From the NCBI GenBank assembly GCA_023078555.1, contig CM041198.1, positions 4,201,354 to 4,265,353 of the forward strand: 64,000 nt of DNA, written 5' to 3'. The first letter of the stretch is position 1. Each line of letters begins with the position of its first letter. A program made the translations under genes and the position numbers. The notes below the pieces were generated by a model. That model saw only the letters and a program-made list of their open reading frames with translations, was not told where the DNA came from and did no database searches. This DNA is from Ulva prolifera. Its lineage: Eukaryota; Chlorophyta; Ulvophyceae; Ulvales; Ulvaceae. Shown here in pieces: positions 32,474 through 44,900 of this stretch.

Positions 32474-32600
32474 GTATGGCTGGTCGGGCTGTGGTGCGAA
32501 TTCGTGCCCGGCCTAGTGCCATGAGTGAGTGAGTGGGGTTGCGAGATGACTCAGGGAATCGGTTGCCCAGCCTCTGTCAATTGTAAATACATACACACAA
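32474..32600 (+). mobile_element. Second LINE 3' end, strongly 5'-truncated, opposite orientation
   Basis: The plus strand reads GMAGRAVVRIRARPSAMSE and a stop, matching the last residues of the LINE at 31.3 kb (GITGRAVVRACARPGAMNK). It continues directly into the same 3' UTR (GTGAGTGAGTGG..., CCCAGCCTCTGTC, AATACATACA). Only about 20 codons remain. It is uninterrupted at the position where the 31.3 kb copy carries the SINE-like insert. Confidence 0.7.
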
Positions 32601-35600
32601 CGTCATGCAGACGCTGTTGTTCTCCAATACCACCAGCACACGCACACATCTCCCCTGGTTGTGGCCAGCGGTGCTACCTGCCTTCCTTGCTTTGTCCTTG
32701 TCACACACGTATCTCCGCACACCCACAGTTCGGCGAGGGCCGGCGGCCGCTGTGATTTGTGGCTTTGGTGTGCTTGTGCGTTGCCCTGGCGGTGCTAGCA
32801 GCTTCTCCGACCTGGTCTTTGTAACACACACCCGCATGCGCGGCAGCCACACACGCACGACGCCATCCCCGCCCCCCCGTTGTCGTTGTCTTGCCATCTG
32901 TCACCTGCAGGACAAGATCGGAGAAGCAGGTAGCATCGCAGAAACAGCGAGCGACTCAAGAACAGGGTCATCATCCCAACACCGGCCTCTTCGACTTTGT
33001 CCTTGTGACACACCCGCATGCGCCCACCCCACGCCAGCACACCCTGGGTGGCCTGAGCAGACCCCACCACACGCATGGCCAGACTGAAAAACTTTCGCGG
33101 TTTGTGTGGATGAAGGCATGCACATGCACAAATCATCCCAATCATACATGGCCATTGGCAGTGGATGCTATGCTATGGCTGTCATGCCATGTGATGTCAG
33201 GAATGTTGCAGCTGTGATGTGGATATGAGTACTAATTCAATGCATGCAATGTCCCAGTCTTCACAGATGTCAATGACCCTATGGAAATGTGTTTGTCTAC
33301 CTTTTAAATTGGTGTGATCATGCACGTATACATTCCCACATGTAGATCAGGGCCTTGCAAGCAATCATTCGAATGGCCACAGCTACCAACAGGTAATGCA
33401 CTTGCCTGCAAGCACGCCGCAAGGCAGCCCACATGGCAATTATTTATATTTGTCATAGAACCACCACAACACTAATTTTGGCCAGCTGAGCCTCAGCGGA
33501 CGCTTGCGGCCCCCAGCTGCAGGCGCTGACATGACAGACACGGCACTTCATCGGATTCATAGAACGCACATGCTTTGTGGTCACCGGGCCTGGCACATCA
33601 GGCAAAAAAGTGCACAGAAATAACTGCATAGTTCCATGCAGCCATTCACCATGTCGACAGCTCAGTAGTTCAGGAGGTCTCGAAGTCATGTTGACGCGCG
33701 AGACCACCCGCACGGTTGCTGCTGGGGAACATGAACAAGGCGTCAGATTTCCCAGCAGACGCAGAAAAATCATGTCGATTCCGATCACCGGGACAGACCC
33801 GTCCGCAGTTCCTCAGACCTGGCTGTTTCGACCTTGGTTTGCACACACCGAAGTGCGAACCATCAGTGCAGCCTGCAAACTGCTCCGTAGCATGTCCTTA
33901 GCAACCAAGGTGCGCAGCGGAATTACACAGAGCGGTCTGCGCATGTCCTGATCAGGCGTGACGTCTACAGCTTGAGGTGCGGCAACAGGGAGGTCATGAC
34001 ATGTAAACAGCCCTGGGCAGCATCAGCTGCAGCACCATGCCCCCCAAGGCGCCTGGCAGTAAAATCATGGCTGTTCGGTTGAACGCATACAGAAGAAGAC
34101 GGAAAGGAGGCAGGAGGTGCAATGTGCACAGGCCTATCTGGTGGTTCTGTGTGGACCGGAACGTTGGGAAAGTGCAAAGACACAAACCAAAGAGACGAGG
34201 AAAACGACCAGCGACCACAACAGCAGCCGGAATCACATCACTGAATGCCACCTACGGCTATGCACGAGAAGCTCAAAGAGAAAAGTACTCATGATCGTGA
34301 AATCCCTGAGAGCTCCTGCTGTGCTCACTACTGCCGGAGCCATTTTGACCAGGCGCCATTAGAGCCTGCAGCCGAGTTGTGCATCCAGCAAGGTCGCAAG
34401 CGACACCGTTAGCGATTATGAGAAGCTAACGCAGCACAGCGGGACCGCCGCGACACATCTCGGCGTCTACTGGATGCCTTGCGTTGACCTTAGTCAGCAT
34501 GTGCACATACTTCCACTGAGTCCACCCGCAGAGCAACTAGTGAAAGTTGTTGTTTGGCGTTAAGGGAAGTATATAGCCGATTCGGACTTCCAGCGCACGT
34601 TGGTCCGGCGGGCGCAGTTCAATAGGTGCACTGGTGTTATCATGTTCGAGATTTGAGGACCGATTCCCAGCAAGTTTCGTACAGGTGCACACCCGGCATG
34701 CCCATGTAGCGAAAGTTATACAGCTGTGAAACCGGCTCCCGCGCGCCTCGCAGTCACGCCTGTCCGGAACTTACACCGGTTCCCAAAACTGTGGCAGGAC
34801 TGCCGTGAAAACTGTGCATATGTCATGCATCATCGTCATCATGCTTCATCGACCCCAACGATGGTACTGTGATGCACGTGTCAACAGTAGCCGACGGGTG
34901 GCGCAGGTGGATCACTGACTGTAGCTGCCGCGCAGCAGCACGTTGACGTGCATTTATGTTGGGCGAGACGAGGCTGCATAGCATTGGAAAGCAAGGTGCA
35001 GGCTAGATGTGGCGACACGCTCAAGCACGGCGCATCCCTGAACTGTTCCGGTTAGATCATGGCAGATCGAATTCGGAGCAGGGCTGGTCGAGCGCTCACG
35101 AATGCACAGCTTTCCCAATGCAGAGACACATTGCAATGCATTTTGCGACACCCTCATGACACCCTCGTCTAGGCAACTGCAGGGCCCAGCTGCTCAATGC
35201 CGGCCTGCATGCCAACAAACTTGCGAGCCAGCTTTGAATTCATGATTCAAATTCACGTAGCTTCGTAGACTTGCACGGAGCTCTGCGAGGCCTGCTCACA
35301 GAGACGTCCATTTTTAGGTCAAAATTCGGTCAGTGTTGGAGGTGTCTCATGCCTTCGTTCGTGAATCCTCAGCACATGCGAAAGATCGAACCTGGGTCCA
35401 CACGTCTGTCTCTGCATCCACACGGTGCACGGATTCTGAACACACCACCTGATTAGAGAGGCGCCATTTGTGCTGAAGTTCAGATGAAAAATCAGCCTCT
35501 ATCGCAAGCATGTCAGCTCTGAACTGTTACTGCGACTTGCAAGCAAACCAGATGGCCGCGTGTTACGGACGCGCTAACGAAAGCAAGATCGCACACAGAG

Positions 35601-35935
35601 CAGCAAGTTGCATGTGTTTGTGCGATGTCAACAATCTGGAACGGTGGCCTCCACAACCTGCACCTGAAATCTGCCGACAAACCACACTCAATGGATACCT
35701 GGTTCACATTATCACCATTTCATGCTGGGTGGCACAACGATGTCATAGTTTGAGAAATCCTAGATCACCCGAGCTTCAGGCCCCATGGCGATGGCTTCGT
35801 CCAAAGCCAACATCTCTCTATCATTCTTCGATGTGGCTATCTTCTTGACGTTGTGCAGTCACGCCCTCGTTGTGGCACCCATAGCGCTGGAGGGAGACAG
35901 CTGCAGATAGCGGTCACGGGCCGGCTCTTGCCAAC
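32601..35935. other. Gene-poor region upstream of the DDHD gene
   Basis: No exon could be supported. One plus-strand frame (34037-34294) is Arg/Lys-rich but lacks codon bias and homology. A minus-strand B-box-like phrase (GGTTCGAGTC) lies just to the left near 32358-32370 without a matching A box. The promoter of the DDHD gene should lie near the right end. Confidence 0.45.
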
Positions 35936-38900
35936 ATGACCGTAGAGTATTCCGACCCGCTCGAAGCGAAGTGGTACTGTGATGATGGCTTGCGTACGTC
36001 CTTAGACGGTGCGCTCTCTGTCACAGTCTTTGAACGACGTGCATGGTTGATGACAGGGCGATCGCTCACAATGCAATTCACGGCCCGACAATTCAAAGGA
36101 GCAATCACCTGCAGGCCTTCAGCTTCCTCTGAGGAATGAGCTGGTCGCATTGAGCGACAGAGACGCTGCTGCGCTTGAAGCGGCATACAGGTGCGCCACG
36201 CTCAGCTGCCAATTTCATACAGGAAACATATTCTCCTAGATGCTACACATTTGCTGCTTGATTTTGGTGACACGCGATCTAGCGGTGTTACTGTCGTCAA
36301 GTGTGGAGCTAAATCACGGTCACCCATGCGGATGCGCAGGCAAGCCAAGCACGCTCTGTGCCGCACGCATAAAAAAAAGGACGAGCGTAAACTTAATTCG
36401 CTGACTGTGGTGTCCAACTGCTTTCCCTTCCCTGTGTTCTACCAGCACTGCATCGGTGATCGATGTTGCCCATGCCCGTCGCTATGACCGTCCGTGGTGC
36501 TGCACAGGAAACACCCAGAACAGTACATTGCCGAGTGGAGGCGTAGTCATGATGAGCGTCTGGCCCACCTGACGGAAGCGGACCAGTCCGGCAAGTTTGC
36601 CTCAGTCCAGGCCGACCTGGAGCCTCAAGGGCCGATTCTCAGGGATGGCTTCTTCGAGGCGAACGTCCGGGCATGTCACATGTATCCCATCTACTGGAAG
36701 GATCAGCCCAGGGCGCTCTTGCGAGGCACATGGTTTGTCGAAGCTGGTGGCCTTAAGCGAGCGCTGTTGCCTCTGCCATGTGCAGCAGCTCTCGTGCTGG
36801 AGCATGCCTGGCAAAGCGGGTGCGTTCCCCATCTGCGCGCTGCGACGGCAGCGTCACCCAGGAAATGCCGAACAGCATGGCATATCTACTTGTCAGGCGC
36901 ATGTGGCATGACAGATGCGCCTGGCACCACTCCCACAATGCAGGGGCATCACCAGCATGTTGACCTCCCTTAGACCATGCGCACACGGCAGCATGTTGAA
37001 CAAGCCAGCTCAGAATATCCGACACGCCCAGCTCTGATGTAAACTACAAGCATCTGATGTTTGTAGAGGCTTATGGCGTCCTCTCCTCGCACTGAGGCAT
37101 CACGAGGTGGTCATTGGGCACAGCTGTGGTGGCCAGTTCTGTTGAACATCGGACGTTATGAATGCAGCATGTGGAACAACAAAGCATGGTAGCAGTAACA
37201 AGGTGGTCATGTCCCTGGCCAGCACAGCATCCTGTGAATAGGTCTGGAGTGCATGGTGGTGTCAAAGAATTGCAGTGCCAATGCAGTGTCACCCACGTCG
37301 GTGTCCATGACAAGACACAGCACGTTGTGTTGCGACGTGGTGGGCTATCCTGGGACTCCTTTGGGACAGCCCTTCAGGTTACAAAGGCTTGGTTCTGTCA
37401 TGCCAGAGCTAGTCGCGCAGGTCCATTTGCAGCCAATGTGTGGAATCAAAGCTATGTCTTGTGTGGTCAGAGTGTCGCCAGAGTCTCGTCAGACCAAAGA
37501 GCAGGCCCCATCTACTGATCCATGATGCCACCGAGGTTAGTCCAGTCATGGTCGTGTGAGTGTTGTCCTGTTTCTCAGCTGTGTTGGGAAAAACTTCGGG
37601 ACAGGTTATTTTGTCCCGATACCCGTGAATTTGGCAGCTGTGAATAAGGATCTCTGGGCGGCGTCATGCAGCCCAATGGTAGGCAGACCTCACAGTCACC
37701 ACTCAATCATTGTGCAATCAGGCACTGTGGCACAATCGGGCACTATGGATTATGCTGTGCCATGTGCAGCATGTGGTGAGGACAATCACGGCATAGCGAC
37801 GGTGTGTGAAAATCGCCATGCTTGGAGTTCCCAGCACATGTGGGTGTGCATGCCACCCCGCAAAGCACGGCAAAGCACAGTCAGCATGCTGTGTCTCTGT
37901 AACAAAGCACACCTATGCAAGCGGCAACGCATGCCGGCCATTGCAAACCAGGAGCGCTCCCTGATCAGCAATGCTGTGCTGCCACCTTGCTGTGTGGCCA
38001 CCGGCGCCAGCCCCTGTCTCGAAGCTGTAGCTCCTTTATGTATCGGAGCGTGGCAATCCAGTGCTTCTTGTCGGGGGCACCAGCGCATCGGCATGCGTGC
38101 CCGCTGCGGCAGCACCGGCGTGAGCCCTGCCTTGATGGCAGCGCCTCCGTGCACTGCTGCTGCCGTCACAGGCCGTGCCGTGTCTTTGCACCAGGACCCA
38201 CGCATGCAGGCGCACGGCGAGGCCGCCCAGCCCGGCCGGCACGCACTGCGCCAATGCAGTGATATGACTGCTGTACCACGGATTCCCACACGCCCGCCTT
38301 TTCCACAGGTTTCCACCGTCGTACAGGTCCTCCTTATCGACCGATGTGTCCTTGGCGGCTGGCACGGTGTGCCCAAGGCGGTGGTCGCGCGCAGTGTTCT
38401 GTGCAGCACACCCCCGTGAATTTCCGCTCATGCGCCGAGGGCCACGCGCACGTGTGCACCGGCGGAGTGAAGCTGCCAGCTCCGCACCACACTCACATGC
38501 ATGCACTCTCACCCAGGGCAATGCGCCCCTGCTTCACGAGGACCACGCCGGAGAGGCAGCCAGCGCTGTGGCAAATCCATGCACCCCCCCACCAGAAGTG
38601 GAACACTGTGCACGCACCCCCTCAGTGTCACTCCCCACACAACGGCGCCCAACACTATGCATCCCGCGAACACCGGCTCCTCAACCAACGCACTCCCGCA
38701 CACACTCGACCATCCCCGCCACACATACAGTCGCCCCCGCGTGGCAGGCGCTGCGGCGTGCTGCTTGCTACGGATCGTGGTCAATCTCTGCATGCTGCTG
38801 CAGGGTGTTTGACCCCGGCCAGGCGCCGCACACGCGGCAGCCGGAGGGCATCGTCGCCGCCAGGGTGCACCTCGGCGACGCCCTGACGCACCCCTACGAC

Positions 38901-41900
38901 GCCCTCTTCTGCTCCCGCGGCACGGCCTACCTGTGCGCCGGCAGCCCGGCCGCGCTCGCCAACCCCCGGTACGCGGTGCGCAGCGGCCAGCCGGGCATGC
39001 GCCTGCGGCGTGGCTACAAGCGCGCCGCCGACGGCGCGGCGCCGCTGGCGTCGGGGGGCGTGTGCGGCTGCTTCTCGCAGGTGAGGCTCCGTCTGCGTGT
39101 CTGTGCATGTGACAGTTGCCGCTTCTGTGGGATCCCGCTGTTGTCGCTGGGGAATATGTTGGCTCCGTGGTGGGCGAGGCTCAGCACTGCCGTGCGAAGG
39201 ATGCAGCTTGTTCTTGGGCGTGTAGCTGCGCCACCGCAACAGCTGTCGCGTGTGCGCTTCATGCTGTGTGGGCGCTTGTCCCAGGTGCTGCCGGGGGGGG
39301 GGGGGTACATGCCATCACACGCGTGGGTGTGCAGCCTTGGAGTCTGGCAGCTGAAGGCTGCCTTTGCTTGCATGCTTCTGCTGCTGCTAGGCCAGCCTGT
39401 CGGTATGATCGTTGCAATGGACCTGCCCTGTGACAGCGGCAGCTGTTTCGGTGGATGGCTGTGAGTGGCTGGAGTGCTATGTCTGTGGCCGTGCATGTGA
39501 TGCCCTGATGTCCCCTCGCACAATCATTGCAGCATCGCATCTCACGCTGACATGTGTGATTATGTGGAGTGTAGTGTGCTCTTGGGTCAAGTCTAATTCA
39601 AGTCACACGATTTCTTGTTTTGTTTTGTCGGCTGTGTGCACATGGTGCCACATGCTGCCCAGAGTTGCAAGTGCCACATGCTGCCACATGCTGCCACATG
39701 CTGCCCCGAGTTGCAAGTGGCATTTGAGGGGCGTTTGGTGGTGCAAGTCCAGGCCTGGTGCAAGCCGCCTGCCTGGGAACAGGCAGCTGCTCCCACCACA
39801 GCAAGTGCCCCACAGCCTGGCAGACTGTCATCATCTCTCGTGATTATGGTGTTTCTGGTGTGTCTGGACGTCATGTGTTGCTGTGAAAGACTGCTGTGGC
39901 TGGGTCGATGATTATTGTACTCACCATGTATCTCTGGCATGCCACAGATGTCTGAAGGTATGTGTTGTGACGTTGTGCAGTGGCCACATCATGGACCTGC
40001 CACAAGTGCCATGAACCAGCTGCGCTAGACCATTGCTGCTTTTGACCACTGCTGCTCCATCATGACATGCCATGACACATCAACACAGCTGCATAACTGC
40101 TTTAGTTTTATTTTGAATTACTGCTAAGGGTGCAATCCTATCTGATACCAGATGGTTGTGTACAGTGATGAGATTGTATCTCTTCAGTCTGCCCTGTGAG
40201 AACGTGATGATGCAGCTTCATCTCTCATGCCGCTGCACCTGGCGAGCATCTTGCGCGTGCATCATACGTTGCACTTTTGAACGCTGCTCTGGTCTATGAC
40301 CGTGCGCTGCATGCTGTGAACCATTCACCGTGTGCATGCCCCGTGCGCAAGCTGCGACACGCGGGCTGCCTCCATGCATGCGCCTGTGCCTCAACCTTGC
40401 GCCCACACTCGGCTGTCCAGAAGACTGTGAAGAGATCACGCTCGGCGCTTGGGGTGGCATGCATGCGACTGTCGCCTGATGCGTAAGCTCACACCTGTAG
40501 ACACCGATCCGCGAGCTTGAGTCTGCACACGGCTTCCAGGTCAAGCGTCATTTATCGCCGCCGGCGCAATCACACATCTTTTACACTCAGGCGTGCGTGC
40601 TGTCCTGACGCTGCTGCCCTCATGCACGCTGCTCCGGCGATGAACAGCTTTCTCTTGCACTGTACATGCACATGGCGGCCGCGAGTGGATTGGGGGTCTC
40701 GACCGGAAGACCTCCATGAGTCCACGGGACTCGTCACGACACCACAATGACCACTAGCTTGTCGAGCATTACGACATCCACCCTTGCATGGCTATGTAAT
40801 GAAGCATACGGATACATCCGTTGCAGTCTGCAGTCTGGTTGCGGGTGTGTGCTTACCGCAGTTAGCTGCTTGAGCGCAGTTCAATTTGTCACCCTATGAA
40901 GTATGAAATACAGGCAGGGGCAGTGCTGACGCGGCGCCCCTCACTTTGTCGCTCAAGCTGCACAGTCCATTCCCTCTTTCAGTACACACATTTCGCTGAA
41001 AAGTATTGAGGACGACTCAGCCGTGGCATGCAGGGCGTGGACGCGACCTCCGACAGCGGCCCGCTGCTCGCCGGGCGCCACGCGGACAGCCGCGCCGCGC
41101 TGCCGCCGCTGCCGCAGCCGCCGCCGCGGCACGTCGTGCTGCTCGTGTGTGGCGTGAGTGACCAGCGCGCGGACGTCGAGGACCTCGGGGAGGCCGCGCA
41201 GGCGCTGCAGGCGCGTTTGAACGCCCTTGTGGACACCATCCCCGACGAGGTCGGCCGCGGCATGCTGCACGTGCTCCCAGTGGAGTGGCGCCGCAACGCC
41301 AGCCTCGAGGTCCGCCCCGCTCCACGTGCATGCATACGTTCTGCGGATGTGCATCGGCACCCTTCGCACAAGGAAAAAAGGGCGAGACTGTCTGCCGTCT
41401 TGATGTGGCTCTTGCATTGGTGTGTGCATGTCAGCTTATGTGGCGGAGTTCATCTGGTGTGCAGGCGGACTACATCGGGCAACGCGAACTCACCCATGGG
41501 GCGCGCAAGGTTCGTGAGATCGCGCAGAGGACATGCATGGAGGCCGCGTGGTACCTCGCGCCGGCGCGTGCGCAGCTCCTCATCGACAGCGTCGCCGCCA
41601 CCGCCAACGCCACCGTGCTGCGCTTCATCCGCCGCAACCCCGCCTTCTGCGGCGGCATCTCCGTCGTCGCGCACGGCATCGGCTCCGCGATGGCCTGCGA
41701 CCTCCTCGCACACCAGCCCGCGGCACCGCGCTCCGCGCTCGGCCGCGTGCTCGCCGCGCGCGGCGGCTCTTTCGCAGCCGCGGCGGCAACGGCGGCTGCG
41801 CCGCCGCCGCGGCCGCCCCGGCCGCCGTCGGCGCGGCGCGGCAGCGGCAGCGCGCGCAGCGGCCGCGCCGCGACGCGCATCGCCGCGGTCGCGGCGCTGC

Positions 41901-44900
41901 AGGACTACAACGCGCAGCGCTTCGGCGAGTCGATATACAGCGGCGGGCTGTCCGGCTCCGGCGCATCCTCCCCGCAGAAGCGGCTGCCTGCGGCGGATGC
42001 GGAGGAGGTGTCAACTCCGAAGCGCGCCGCCGCGGAGCGTGACGGCCACCCGTCCAATGCCCCGGAGACCCCCGCGATCTCCCCTCCGGAAGTGGACGCT
42101 GCTGACGCTGCCCCAATTGGCGAGGCAGGGCCCAAGTCCCGCCGGATCCGCAGTGCAAACCCGAACCGTCAGCCCGGTGCGCCGTCAGGGCACCCTGCAG
42201 TCCCCGTTCTACCCTTCCAAGTACGGCAAGACTCGGCGATGGGGCACCCCGCGCACGCAAACCCTGGCGAGGTTCCGAGCTCTGGCAGCTCAAGTGCGAG
42301 GCCGTCGCTCGTCGGGGAGTGCTCCCTGCGACCGTCCAGCCTCGGGACTACGAACGACGGGATCTCAGTCAGCGGCTGGGGCGCAGATGGAAGTGTGTCG
42401 GTTGACTTGAACCCTGAGAACCAGGCCGCTGCAATCACCCTGCGCCTGCCGTCAGACCAGTCGAGCGCCGAGATGCCCCCGCCAGAGGGGCCTCCCACCG
42501 ACTCGGCGGGAGGTGGCGGGGGATTCATGTGGCTGTCGCCGCGGCAGCCGCGCACGAACTGGCGGCGCAGCCGCATCCCGAGCCATGGCGAGAGCCGCGC
42601 CGGCAGCAGCGGCAGTGCCGGCGGCTACTACACAGCACACAGCACGAGCGCCGGCGGTAGTGTTGGGGGCAGCCTCGGAGGCAGCCTCTGGGGGAGCGTT
42701 GGGCAGCCGCTCGGCGAGGGCCGGGAGCGCTTCGAGGAGATGCCCCCGCACGGCTGGCGATCCCACTCGGCGATCGAACCCTACAGCGCCGCAGACGGCG
42801 ACACCGCCGTGAACCCTAGCAGCATCAGCGAGACCGGCACGCTAAGCCGCGCGGCCGCGGCGGCCGCGGCGGAGGCTGCCTCCGCCCCTGACACCGACGG
42901 GGAGCTGTTTCACGATCCGATGGTCAGCTTCCCGACCCCGCCTCGTCACAAGTCGCACCCGCGGCCGGCCCCCGCGTCTCCAGAGTCTCCTCTACTGCCT
43001 CAGTACCGGTCAGTGGAGGCGGCGCAGCGGCCGCGCCGCACGCACAAGGAGGACGTGCGCGCGCACGACGCGACCGTGACCGCCGCGGCAGCGGACAGCG
43101 AGGAGGACACGAGCTCCCGGGAGCTGGAGGTGCTCGGCAGCCTGGCGCTGCGATCGTGGGCCGGTCGCGAGACAAGCGTCGCGACGCAGAGCACGCGCGG
43201 CGGCCCCGGCGGCGGCGACCAGCCGGGGTCGCCCCAGCACGCCACAACATCGACGACCACCGCCGGGACGATTTCAACGACCGCTGGGACAACGGCCGTC
43301 GAGCTGCGGTCTGATGCCGCGCCATTCTGGAGCGGCAGCGGGTGGAACAGCGCGATGTCCTCTGGAGGCGCGCGGCTAAACAGCGCGGCTGGGGGCGCAG
43401 CCGCCTCGCAGTGGATGCCGATGCATGACGTCGCGGACTTCCAGCGGTCCCGGGCGGAGGTTGTGGAGGTGCAGGGCAGCCGAAGCGACGCGGCTGTGGG
43501 TCGGCCGGGGGGCGAGATCGAACGCCCCGCCGGGGCGCCCTTTTCGTTTGCGCGAGGTTTGGATTCCCCCGCTCGCGGCAGGCCCCCCGCGAGTGCGACG
43601 GCGGAAAGCGACTTGCAGCGCTCCCGCAGCAGCCGCGGGGAGGCGTTGCGGCCGCCGGCGACGGCTGCACCAGCTCCTCCAGCGGGGCCGCGGCCGCCGC
43701 CGCTGGCCCCGCTGTCGCCGGTGTCCCCGAATGTTGCCGCAGTGTCGGCGGTTCGGCGGCGCGGGGCGGAGCCGCAGGTTGCGGAGCGGTACCAGCTGGG
43801 TGATCTGCAGGTGCGCACGACGGCCTTGCGCTGAGGACTGAGCTCCGGGATCAGGCCAGTGTGCTTAGGCTGCTTCCTTGTCTTGCTGTTGGCACTGTGC
43901 ATGTACACAATGGCAGTCGTGCCAGAGGTTACATCGGCCACTGCTGGCCGCGGCATGTCACACAGATGCTTGATCCTCCGACAAAACAGTGTCCCCTTGT
44001 TCTCAACAGCGTGTTTGTTCCTATGGGTGTCTCATGGTCACAGAATTCAGAAGTTGGTACCACAGCCTAGTATCGACCAAACCCAACACGCGCGAGCATC
44101 CGGGCCGTGGTGCAGGAGATCGAGGAGGTGCCTGGCACGCCGACCGACGGCAGCTTCCTGCCATCCTCCCCCGGCTGCGCCGTGGCAATCGACGGCCTTG
44201 CGGCGCGCCGTATCGCGCTCGCCCGCTCCCTCTGGCCTGGAGCACAGCTGCAGGCCCTCGACGCCACCCACCTCTCGGCCGAAGAGGCCGCCCCAACCTC
44301 CCTTGCTTACCCGGCACGCCTCTCACACTTCCATACGGCAGAGGGCCGCTGTCTTGTCGCTCCAGGCAGAGCATGCGTAATGCATCCCGGCAATTCGTCT
44401 CATGCTCACGCATTTGCTGAGCTGCGTTTTGCCCGAGCACAGCACAGGTACCCTGAGAGTTCACATCGTTGTCTGCGCTGACACTCCTCGTCTTCCCAGC
44501 ACACAGCATGGTGTGAACGCGCGGTCGTGGCGCTGTGCAGGAGCTGTGCTTTGAGGTGGACAACTTCATCATGCTGGGCTCCCCAGTCGGCATGTTCAAC
44601 GCGCTCAAGGGCGTCAACCCAGGCCGTGGCCGCACCCTGGGTTCGCGCAATGCGTCACCTCTCTTCCCCCACAGCCCCACCGCCGGGCTGCCCCTGTGCA
44701 AGTGCGCGCGACCCCTGTCTGCACCACGTGCGCACGACACTCGCACTTGCTAGCAGTGCATGGCGAGAAACACCTCCGCAGGCCATCACATCCCTTAGCC
44801 CCTGTTCTGCTCGATGTCAATGGCGCAATCCCATGCACGCGTTATTAATGACGTGTCGGCCGTTGTCTGCAGGAGATGGTTCAACGTGTGGCACCAGCAG

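Noticed and set aside
31602-32516. 304-codon plus-strand ORF
   Set aside because: It runs antisense through the LINE fragment and on into the second LINE copy in a mixed composition, so it is a composite of unrelated sequence.
41028-42410. 460-codon alternative frame over the DDHD exons
   Set aside because: It reads through the intron at 41310-41464 and then out of frame; the frame carrying AHGIGS and the splice phases is the real one after 41465.
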